Assembly: GCA_033439265.1 (NCBI GenBank)
Contig: JAVTVX010000024.1
Location: 5,459,001 to 5,523,000 of the forward strand
Origin: Dillenia suffruticosa
Taxonomy: Eukaryota; Streptophyta; Magnoliopsida; Dilleniales; Dilleniaceae
DNA length: 64,000 bases
Reading direction: 5' to 3'
Shown here piece after piece: positions 1 through 11,600 of this stretch (position 1 is its first letter; the number at the start of each line of letters is the position of its first letter). Below the pieces are notes generated by a model. It was not told the DNA's origin. It did no database searches and was given only the letters and a program-made list of their open reading frames with translations. Both the position numbers and the translations under genes were made by a program.

Positions 1-1388
1 CCGCCTTTCTCTTAATCCCTACAGCTCAGCTGTCATTGCATCAGCTCTACCTATGTTAACAAAATAGCCTTTCACCCAGCTGCCATCCTCCCTCCTTAAC
101 ACACCACCAGCACTGGCTTGCTTGGAGAAAAGGTCAACAGAACCATCCGAATTAGTTTGATCATCCCTTCACCTGGAGGCTTCCAATTAACCCCGACTGC
201 AGAAATCTCTCTACCAATTTTCCTGTCCTTAAAGGCTTCCAACCAAGATTTGCAAATGCAGCTAATCTTCCTCAGCAGAGCTTGGTTGTCCTATTTCTTG
301 TTCTCCATGACTAGCAAGCACCTCCTTTTCCACAAAGTACAAACTACGGCAGAGAAAGGGATCCCATCTTTCAACTGAATGAAACCTTTTTTGCCGCCAG
401 CTCCCCATATTCTCCTCCCAAAACTCTCCTCTTCCGTCACGATCAGCACCATGCAACTGCCACACTTCCCTAGACTCTCTACAGTCCCTGAGAACATGGA
501 TCAAGGTCTCCTCCCCCTCCCCACACAACTGACTGGAGTCATCATTTGTCAAACCCCTCCTCTTCCTTTCAACATTGGTTAAGCATCTTCCCCGTTCTGC
601 TGTCCAAAGAAAGAACCTCACTCTCTCCGAACTTTTGGTCTTCCAAACTCGGCTCCAATCCTCCTCACTTTGGGTACTATCAGAATGGTTGGAAATCATT
701 AGGTCATAGGCGCTGGCAACCGAAAAATCCCCATTGTTTGTCCCTCTCCAAACATTGGCATCCTTCTCACTTCCTATCCTAGAGATCATAATACCAATAT
801 TTCCTCAATCCTGTCTTCAGTAATCCATCTCCTGAGATCCTGAACCTTCCACCTGCCCTCCCTATTGATGAAATCCCCAACTTTAAATTGAGGCAGCTCC
901 CTTTCCTGTGGATGAATGGCATGATCCAGAAGGCTTCCCTCCCCAACCCACCTATCCTTCCAAACATCAATGTCATCCCCTCTAAGACAATCTCTACTAA
1001 TCAGGATACCTCTCCAAACACTTGACCCTCCCACACCTCTTCTGCAGCTGAACAGACTCCCCCCGCTAAGATATTTGGCTCTAACCACCTGACACCAAAG
1101 AGTGTCTTTCTCCTTCGCCACCATCCAACTGAGCTTAGCAAGTATTGCCAAATTACTCTCCCGCATCTTACAAATCCCCAGCCCACCCAACTTCTTAGCT
1201 TTACACATAGTATACCACCTTACCAAGTGAATTTTCCTCTCCCCATCTTTGCCTACCCACAGAAAATCCCTATTAATCTTATCCAACTTGTTGCAGGTTT
1301 CACTTGAAAGCCAAGCCGTTTGCATTGTGTACATAGAAATGGTGGTGGTTACGGCTTGGATGAGCGTCTTCCTCTTTGCAATGCTCAA
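1..1388 (-). mobile_element. L1-type LINE fragment: RT C-terminus, zf-RVT and RNase H
   Basis: Read on the minus strand, this is the 3' half of a plant L1 (non-LTR) retrotransposon. From 1388 to about 790 it gives the end of the reverse transcriptase and the connecting region (INRDFLWVG, KKLGGLGICKMRESNLAILAKLSW, VWKDRWVG). From about 789 to 262 it gives the zf-RVT zinc-binding region (VRFFLWTAERGRCLTNVERKRRG, then CGEGEETLIHVLRDC). From about 260 to 1 there are RNase H-like residues. Frameshifts separate these blocks, so it is not functional. Homology stops abruptly near 1390, consistent with the 5' truncation usual for LINEs. The 3' end lies outside the window. It sits about 1.25 kb downstream of the J-domain gene stop, in the same orientation. 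Confidence 0.9.
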
Positions 1389-2649
1389 GACCTTATTTGT
1401 GTTGTACAGCCGGTGTTTCTAGAGAATAATCTTTGTAGGATATTTGTCTCTTTTGATTGCATATCTTGGTCATCTTTTCTTCTCTCTTTTCTTTGTTCTA
1501 GTCCTGAGGATACCTTATCCTTTCATGATGATCTTTTTCCTCCATCCTTGCAATAATCTCTCTTTTTGCATACTAATAATAATAATTCCTTGAAATAATC
1601 TCTCTTTTTCCATAATAATAATAATAATAATCCTTAGCACATGATATATCAATTATTTTTTAGTACTTTTCTAAGGTCCATTATTCTACCAACAAAATAC
1701 AATAATAATATATTGTCCCCTGCAAAGTGAACTACAATTGCTTCCTTTCAAAGAATCCCGATAGGATGCCCTCTATGCTAGAATACAGGTTGCCAGACAA
1801 AAGCTGTAATCAACAAATTGAAGGTTACAAACCTACTGGTGCCTCTCAGCACCACTAGGTCCCCCACCATGAAGGGCGATATCCTTCAACACACTTGCGT
1901 ACTTCCATCCCGTGACCCCTAAACCATGTGCCAGCAACATGGCCTCCAAGTCATTCTGCATGCCTATTAACCCATAGTAGACAGACAGAACGCAAACACC
2001 AATTATGCATTTGCTGCTTTAGAAGGAGACCACGAGATCATCTAAAAAGAAATATCATGTTTAGTGTTGCCTTAGATGAGACGAACAATATGCCAACCCA
2101 CGTTTCAAAATACACTCGAGAATTCTTTCTTCATATGCTTCCATTAGTCTCACATATTTCATATTTTGCAGAGAATCATTTTTAGTTTAACAGATTGATT
2201 GTTTTAATCTAATTTGTTTCAGAGTGCCTGCATTGTTGACCTTCTTTTTAACCTTTACTAGTGCATTTACTCTTAGAATATCTAAGCATACTAGACTACT
2301 GGAGGCCTCTGCCACCCCTCAGCATCTAATGCAAGGAAACAGGAACATGCTTATTCTTAATCAACAAATCACAGAGACTAAAACTTCAATATGCATAGAT
2401 CTCCACGATCTAGAGCACAGAATCAGCAAATAAAAACCCAATACTTGTGACAAAAATTTTAATTGCTCGACATATAGGGTTAAAACTTTACAAAGGAGAT
2501 TCATTTACAACTGAAAGCAAGCTAAGATGGCTTCTGTATGACCAAAACCGAAGCCTGTGGAACAATTTCACTACAATAATTAGTTAAAACCATTTTAGGG
2601 ATTCACAAATTTTCAGCTTATATTTCGAACACTGTCTCTATTGGTTTTG
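1389..2649. other. Non-coding; includes 3' flank/3'UTR of the J-domain gene
   Basis: No gene is visible. The part nearest 2650 must contain the 3'UTR of the minus-strand J-domain gene. ATA/AAT trinucleotide runs occur at 1577-1632. No repeat family was recognised otherwise. Confidence 0.5.
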
Positions 2650-5600
2650 TCATGAAGCTATTAAAAGTTTTTCCTTCATGCGTGATATAAGTTTAAATTT
2701 TTCCTCTGCTTCAACCTGCTGGCGTATATCTGTTCTTGATGCTCGGTCTGGGTGGAATCTGAGCAAGGCTTGTTTATAAGCAGCATGCACCTGTTATAAT
2801 TATTAAGATTTAGTAAACAATAATAGCATGGCATAGTGAAATTTATAATGCACAGCTTTTGTGTAAGTTGTTGTTGCAAACTCTCTTGTATTATTTGGTA
2901 GTTTCCCAACATTTGGACCTTATGACACAGATTTTTTTATAATATTTGAGATGAATTTTTCAATGCATAAAAGAAGCTGCCTATTTCAACTGACTCGGCA
3001 GAAGGCCATTTTATTTTGTTCGCAATTCAACCACAAATTTCTCTTACTTTAGTGTTGACATGCAATTGTAGGAAGCAGATTTTAAGTTTCATTTTTTCAA
3101 GTAGAACAGCACATTACACAGATACTGATTGATTTGCATCAACAACGAACAAGATATATAAGGTACAAGATGCCAAACTAATCACTCTGATATTTATCAT
3201 TTCATGTTCAAACCAACCTAGTTCCTGTCCTTTTTCTTGAATAGAAAAAGAACCTTATTAGGAGAAGAAGAAGAATGTACCAAACACCAAAGATAAGAAA
3301 ACCTTAGAAAAGAAAAGGCAAACAAAACAAAAACAGAAGGTAGTTCTCCACACCCCTCTCAACACAAACCAAGAAAGGGCCCCCAACTACAAACGAAGCC
3401 AGACAAAAAGAGCACAATCCAACCCAAGAAAGAAAAGATCAAACTTTAGAAACCCTGTTTTCCTGCTATACCCTCTTCTGTCTGTTCCCAATTATAACCT
3501 TACGAAGTAACTACCTCATTACATAGCTCTAAAATGACCTCACCTCCCATCACCTTTTGTTATTATTTTTTTTTTTTTTGGTGAACAATGCGAAGAAGAA
3601 AGACAGAACACAGACACAGCACCCAGCCACAGCAGGCACAGGAGCCCAGCCAAAGACAGCTACATCAAAGAGATGACATTCCTTCTAGGCCTCTCAACCC
3701 CTTCTTTATCCTCTCTTAGAAGATGCAGAATGGACTCCGGAGGATCATTCAACTCCACCATCCTCTCTTCTATGAATTGACCCATGGAAGCTAGGTCAGC
3801 GCAGACATTGGCTTCCCTAAAGATATGGTTTACTTGTCTCCCGTTCAGACAAGAGAAGAGCACTCTGCACTCCTGTAATATGGCACCAAGAGGAGGATCA
3901 TCTGATTTACAGTCCTTCAGCAATCTAACCAAGACGGCTGAGTCAACTTCTACATCCAAATTAATGAATCCTCTTCTCACCAAGAAGAGACCCTCTCTTA
4001 ACCCCGCCATCAAGAGACCCTCTTCTCCTCTCCATCAAGAGACCCTCTTCTCCTCTCCATCAAGAGACCCTCTTCTCCTCTCTGAGTCAACTCTTAGCCC
4101 CCAAATTAATGGCCTTTCCCCATGCTGGAAACAAAGCCCGCCACCCAGTCGCCTTAACTATTCCGGAAAATCCCCCCAGCCCTGGCACGACCTGAGGCCT
4201 GAGCCACTGCCCCATCTGTGTACAATTTCAGCCTTCCTTCCTGAGGGCAATCCCACTCAATCCTCCTGTCCACTCCTGCCTTCTCTCTCCCCTCACTCCT
4301 CCCAGCCGAATCTATCTCTTGCACCATTTTGATAGCATTTGCAGCCCATCACCTTTTGTTACACTTTTTTCTTTCAGTTACATAGACTAGAAATTTGGGC
4401 TTAGCTTCTAATGGAGCAATGCCAGGTTCAGACAACCTCAAGTCCAATTGAGAAGAGATTGTTTGGTAAAGGTTTAGGTCCAGTTGGCGCCAGAAGACTC
4501 ATCTAAAGTGGGTTAGAGAAGGAATAGCAAGACTAGGTTCTTTCATCAGGTGGCCAATGGTAGGAGGCAAAGGAGTTTCATTAGAGGATGATGAGAATAA
4601 CATAATCACTAATCATGCTTCTATTGAGGAGAATCTGTCCTATCATCAAAGGGATTGATAGGTTTCCACTGGAGACTTTTTGAGAGGGGTGAGATTTGGA
4701 CACCAGTTTTCGATTTTGATAGGGATAAAACCCTAGGTTCAGATGGTTTTACTAAGGCTTCTTTCCAAGACTTTTGAGATATTGTGTGTGAAGATTTGCT
4801 TAAGACTCTTTGATGAATTTCATACTAATGGAATGGTAAGGGTATGAATTCAACCTTTATCACCCTTATACCTAAGAAATCATGTTCTTTAAAGGTAAAG
4901 GATTTCAGAAACACCAGTTTGGCCACCGGTCTTTATTGTATTGTAGTTAAAATTTTAGCTAATAGGTTATGTGTGGTATTAGATGACACTGCTTCCTATG
5001 ATCAGAGTGCTTTTATTTGCAATAGATAGATTCTAGATGTAACCCTCATGTCAAATGAGATCGTTGATAGTGCAAGGGAAAATGATACAAGTGGTTTTCT
5101 TTTCTTCTTTTTTTTTATATAAAAGATTCTATATATCAAAAAAAAATGATAGGAGTGTTTCTGTCTTGAAATTAGACTTCGAGAAAGCTTATGACGAGAG
5201 TTGAGTTTCCTTAATAATGTGTCAAAGAATAATGGGTATGAGACTCGGTGGAGAAGATAGATTAAAGGATGTTAGAGTTTAGCTTGCTTTTCTATCATTT
5301 TTTTTAATGAATAAAAAGTTGTATTAATGGTTTCAACAGAAGCCACCCAAAAGGAAATTACAATGATAGAAACTTAAAGCAAGTCCCAAAAAAAAAAGTG
5401 ACATCCGTGCCCATAGAATTTCTAAAAGCTCAAAAAGAAAAGGAAGATATCCGCTTAGCTTTGAGTTGATCTAAAGAGCTCTGTCAACCCTCAAAAGCCC
5501 TAAATTTTGTTCTTGCCACAATAGCCAAAAAATAGACAAAGGAACCAAAAAACACATCACCTTCACCTCATACATGGGCAAATACAACCAAGTCCGGACC

Positions 5601-8600
5601 TCATTTGCAATACTTCCCGCCACTGCCAAGAATAGTCAAGAAAACCCAAAACCATATTCTACAACTCCCTCATACACAGATAATGTAATAGAGGATGACA
5701 AATGGACTCAACATCAAATTTGCACATAAAACAACTATTCAAAAGATCCTAGCTCCTCTTTTGCAAATTATCCGAGATAAGAATACTCACCCACATTGCC
5801 TTCAACCCAAAGAAGAAACCTGAAGAGGAACCTGCACCTTCCAAATCTCCCTCCCAGCAAAATGAGAGAAATAGGAATTCATAGTAAACTGCCCTTCCTT
5901 CTGCCCCTTCCACCAGACATAATCAGCCATTGAAAATCCACTTTATAAAACCGTAAAAACGCAAAAAAAAAAAAAAAAAAAAAAAAAACTCAAACATTCT
6001 AGGCAACTCCCAATCGTTCACACATTGCACTCTGAACTTAAAGAACCATCATCCAGCACACTGAAACAATCACCTACCATGCGTTCCTTCAAACAAGCCA
6101 ATCTATAGATCTCAAAACACTGAAACCTTAAAGTCAACTCACCACACCAAACATCCAGCCAACACAGAACATGATCTTCCTTTTCGACTCTAAACTGGAC
6201 AAAAGGAAAAAAACTCTATCCAGCCCTTATTAATCCACTTCCAAATTCCTACACCATAGGGAGCCCTACCGTTATTAATGAAGAGTCGAAAATTTTGTTC
6301 TCAACCTTGTGTGAGTTAACGCTTAGGCCCTCTTACTCCTTTTCTTTTTACTCTAGTGGTAGGTCCTATGAGTCGGTTGATTGAGAAACTGTTCCACACT
6401 AATATTTTCTCAGGTCTTCAAGTAGGGAGTGATGGCAAGTACGTGCCCCACCTCCAGTTATCTCAGATTTACAGATGATCCTATTGTCTTCCTTAAAGGG
6501 GATGGTGATGGTTTTAGGCATATGATCATTATTCTTAATATTTTTTAAAAGAATTTCTGGGCATAAAATCAATATCTCTTAACAGTAGGCATTTTGGCAT
6601 AAATGTTCCTAGAGAAATTTTCATCACTTGACGGGTACTAGTAATTGTTTAATGAGGGAATGACATTTCCTATCTAAGGGTTCCTTTGGGGGTAATCCTC
6701 AGATCGTTCAATGTTAGGACCCTACGAATAGAATTCGTAGGGGACAAGATGGGTGGAAGGGAGCTTTCTTTAACTTAGCTAGGCATGTCACCCTTATTCT
6801 TGCATGTTTGTCTGGCATACCCTTGTCTCTCCCATTTCAGGTTCCAATTGGGGTAGCGAATGAGGTTGAAAGGTTGATGAGTGACTTTGGGGGGTAATCC
6901 TTGGAATGTTCCTTTTCGGGACCCTACTGTGAATAGAACGCATAGGGACTCGATGGGTGGAAGGGAGCTTTCTTTACATTAGGTAGGCGTCAACCTTATT
7001 CTTGCTTGTTTGTCTACCAATCCCTCATATTTTCTCTCCCATTTCAAGTTCTAATTGGAGTAGCAAATGAGATTCAAAAGTTGACGAGTGACTTCCTTTC
7101 ATCCTATAATGGGATGGATAAAAAAGAATATTTGATTAGTTAAGACTCAAGAATCTAAACCTAAAATTAACGGTGGATTAGATCTCCATACGGTGGCATC
7201 CAAAAACAACTCTTTGGCAAGCAAATAGTTTTAGAGATTTTTTTTAACCCAATTCTCTTTGGCATGGGATTATAAAAAGCAAAGTATGGTCTCTATCACA
7301 ATTGATGAGAGATGACAATACTAGAGTGAGTTTCTCATTACAATCCTAAAAAATTTATTTCTCATTTGTATGATACCATCTTTAAGAAAAGAGAAACGCA
7401 CTTAGTTACATATAGAAGCGGATCTAATGCTAGCCAAATAGATTTCTTTCTCACTAGGAGAGGTGATAAAATGACCTGTAAGGATTGTAAAGTTATACCG
7501 GAGGAAAGTGTAGCAACTCAACATAGACTCCTAATCTTAGATATATGTGTGCCTAAAAGGCAAAAGAAGTGTCGTCCATTTGTGGAGTCAAGGATTAGGT
7601 GATGGAATTTAAAAGGAGAAAATGTGAACACCTTTAGAGATAAATTAATTCAAGTAGCAAATTGATCCACTAATGGTGATTCGAAAACAATATGGAAAGA
7701 GATGTCTACAAATATTAAGAATAATATTAAGAATACAGGCAGGGAGGTTCTTGGTGTATCTAAGGGTCAAGCCCCAATAGGCAAGGCATCATAGTGGTGG
7801 AATGAAAAAATACAAACTGCTATTCAAATCAAACCAGAGTGTTATAGGAACCTTAAAGGTAATAGTAATAGCAATGCATATGAAAAATACAAAAGTATAA
7901 AAAAAGAGATGAAAAAGATTATCTTAGAAGCAAAGAGTAAGGTGTATAATGAAATATACAATAGACTAAAGACTAAAGATGGAGAAAGAGAGATCTACAG
8001 AATTACCAAACTAAGGGAGAAAAAGGGAAAAAATCTAAGCGGTGTTAGATGTATTAAGAGCGAAACCAATAGTATAATTATAAAGAATGAGGACAAAAAA
8101 AATATTGGAGGGATTATTTCGATCATCTCTTTAATGTTAAGAGCACAACAAATATAGAAAATATTGATATACCTGTAGAAGATATTAATAGAGACTTTAA
8201 ACGTAAAATTCGTCCCAATGAAGTTAAGAAGGCTTTAAAAAGAATGAAAAGCAATAAAGCCATAGGACCAGATGGTATCCCCATATAAGTATGGAAATGT
8301 TTGGATGAATTTGGTATATTAATGCTAACATATATTTTCAACAAAATGTAGCAAACTAAGAGAATGCTCCAAATATGGAGGGAGAGTATAATTATACCAC
8401 TTTATGAGAATAAAGGAGATATACAAGATTGATCAAACTATCAAAAAATTAAACTTATGAGCCATATAATGAAATTATGGGAAAGAATGATAGAATATAG
8501 ATTGAAATTAGAGATAAATATGTCTCAAAATCAATTTATAGTTATGTCGGGAAGATCTACCACGGAGGCAATTCACATGTTAAAACATTTGATGGAGACA

Positions 8601-11600
8601 TAGAGCATATAAGAGAGACCTACATATGGTATTTATTGATCTAGAAAAAACATATGATAGAGCTCCTAGAGACATATTGTGGTAGGCACCGATGAAGAAA
8701 GAGATCTCCTTGAGATACATTAATCTCATTAAAGATATGTATGATGAAGTTGTAACCAACGTAAGAACTTACAGGAGTATGAGCAATAGTTTCCCCATTA
8801 GCATTAGCATTAGCCTTGGGCTCCATCAAGATTCGACATTAAGTCCCCTCCTTTTTGCAATAGTGATAGACGAAATCACAAAAAATATTTAAGATGAAAT
8901 ACCATGGTATATGTTTTTTGCAAATGATATACATTGGTTGATGAAACTAGAGAAGATATTCGAGCTAAATTAGAGTTATGGAAGGACACTGGAACACAGA
9001 GGGTTTACATTGAGTAAATTGAAAATTGAGTATATGAAATGTAAGTTTAGCCACAATGATCAAAACGATGAAGAAACAATTATGCTAGATGGACAAGATA
9101 TACCAAAAAGTGAACGATTTAGATATCTTAACTCGATCATTCAAAATGATGACAATATAGATGGAGATGTGAATCATAAGATTCAAGCAGGTTGGATGAA
9201 ACGGAAAAAGGCATCCCGAGTTCTTAGTGAACGCACGATGCCACTACATTTGAAGGGAAAGTTCTATAGAACCGCAATAAGACCTGCACTATTATATGGT
9301 ATTGAATGTTGGACTATTAAAAAACAATAAGAACAAAAAATGACGGTAGCAAAAATGAAAATGTTTAGGTGGATGTGAGGTAAAACTAAAAAAGATAGAA
9401 TTAAAAATGAAGAGATTCGAAAAAAATTAAGAATTAGTTCAATTGTGGATAAAATGCAATAGTGTCGGCTGAGATGGTTTATGCATGTGCAAAAAAGACC
9501 CGAAGACGCACCCGTTAGAAGAGTAGAAAACTTGAATATAGGAGTAGAAAACTTGAATATAAGAGATCTAGTAAAACGTAGAGGTAGACCGCTGAAAACT
9601 TGGATGCAAGTGATCTACAAAGATATGATAATTAAGGATTTAAACGAAATGATGATGTTGGATAAAAATGAGTGGCGTAGAAGAGTCCATACAAATTAAA
9701 TATCATATTTATTTATTTTTTATCTATTCATTTTATTATTATTATTAATATTAATACAATTTTTTTTTTTTTAATCTCTAAACTTGTCTCTCAAATGACC
9801 GACCCCAAATTGTTGGGATTAAGTCTCAGATTATTGTTGTTGTATGATACAATTCTTCCTATGGCGTCATTAAGACAGGTATTTAAGATAGGTGAGGGTT
9901 CTCGTGTGTTATTTGGGGAGGATACATGGATTGGGGATTCACCGTTGTCCACTTCTTTACCTCATTTTTATAGGTTATCCACACTTCACGCTGTTCCTAT
10001 AAAAATTTTTATAATTGGGATCTTCTATAGAGCCTGCAACCACCCAAAATACCCCTATAACATACAAAACAGACTCCCACGAGGGTGTTACTCATGCACA
10101 ATGTAACAAAAGATGAGAAACGAACCCAACCTCACTTTTACACAAGAAACAGTGATTCACCACTACCTCCCTCTTCGCTGTAAATTATCCAACATCAAAT
10201 CCTCTCCCATAATCCTCCACGATACAGCCTACCCAATAAAAAAGGAAGAAGAAAGAAAGAAACCACTCGAGGAGGAACCACCGCCTTCAATATTGCCCTC
10301 CACAGAAAAACATTATGCCTATGCTATACACTTCTTCGCATCAATACTGAAAAAAAAGATTTAACTGTAAAGCAGCCTTTAGACTGTCCCAGCCAAACAC
10401 ACTTATCAACATCATTAACACCTATTTGTTGAGAATGGACCTGATCAAATAAAGTCAGTAAACCACCCACCTCCCAATCATTCAGCTTTCGCCTAAATGG
10501 GATATTCCAAACAACCTTCTGATTCACTCTTTGCCAACAATCTGATACCCTCACCTCCTTGGACCATGCTGATCATAACAAATCACGAAATCAATCCTTT
10601 AATGTTGTCTCCCGGCACCATACATCATGCCAAAACATCATATAGGTACCATTGCCTACATGAAAACGCAAAACCTACTGAAATCCATTCAACCTTCCAT
10701 AATCCATTTCCACACTCCTACTTCAAACGTACACAGTCTGCACCTCATTTGACCCCCACCCACCACCATCCTCTCCATACTCTAGCACAATAATATGCCT
10801 CCACAAGACATCTCTCTCTGCGGCAAACCGCAACAGCCACTTCCCCAACAGATCTTTATTAAAGAACCCAAAAGGCTTCAGCCCTAAACCCCTCGCTGGA
10901 TGGGTTGCTGCACACCCCCATCTCACAAGATAATATTTGAAAGCATTGCCAATCCCACCCCATAAAGGAGATTTTTATGGATACTCCACTTTTTAAGAAT
11001 ACTCTCTTCACAGTCATTAGAACTCATGCCCCATCTCACATGCCCAAGGCTTCAGTTCTAAAGAGGGGCTCCTTCCTCGGTGGCAAGCCCTGATTATAAC
11101 TCATGCCCACTTTTTATGAATACTCTCCTGTTCTAACAACCACAGCAGGACAAATTGACTTCATGGAATTACAGCAGAGCATGTGAGTCTTTTTTTCTTT
11201 TATCTCTTTTTTTTTGTATAAAGCATCTGAGTAATTTATCCTTTTTCATCAGCAAAAAGAATTTTATTCAGGATTTAGAAAAAGAAAAAAAATAAAAATA
11301 AAAAATAGTGGAACATCACCAAGGAGGTGATCATCCACCGGAAATATTGACAGAGAATCTATGAAATCAACAACAAAGATTCAAAGGACTTCACAGTCAA
11401 CCAAAAGAACAAGCATTTCTTAAAATCATCCGCAAAAATCATCAAGGAGTTCTCCACACCCTAAAAAATTCTTGTATCCTTTCCCAACAAACCAACCAAA
11501 ACATGGCAAGAGGGAGCACTTTGCTGTAAAAAGGATCACACCCACTCTAAGCCCACAATTCATTCAGTACAGAGTTTGGAATCACCCAATATAGGTAAAT

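Larger units (their letters stand above)
4373..10020 (+). mobile_element. L1 LINE, plus strand, interrupted by later insertions
   Basis: Plus-strand L1 reverse transcriptase survives in pieces: DFDRDKTLGSDGFTKASFQD near 4715-4775; STFITLIPKKSCSLKVKDFR from 4850; QSAFICNR to 5029; LDFEKAYD near 5172-5195 (an RT core motif); LFTLVVGPMSRLIEKLF near 6340-6390. After the nested RTE, FKIGEGSRVLFGEDTWIGDS is at about 9880-9945. Stops and frameshifts are frequent. Homology is broken by an antisense L1 (about 5297-6250), a tandem duplication (6685-7095) and an RTE (7366-9850). It is the oldest visible layer in the big intron of the J-domain gene. Confidence 0.85.

Noticed and set aside
3784..4332. Plus-strand 182-codon open frame
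   Set aside because: It is the antisense shadow of the minus-strand L1 RNase H fragment and its 25-bp repeats.
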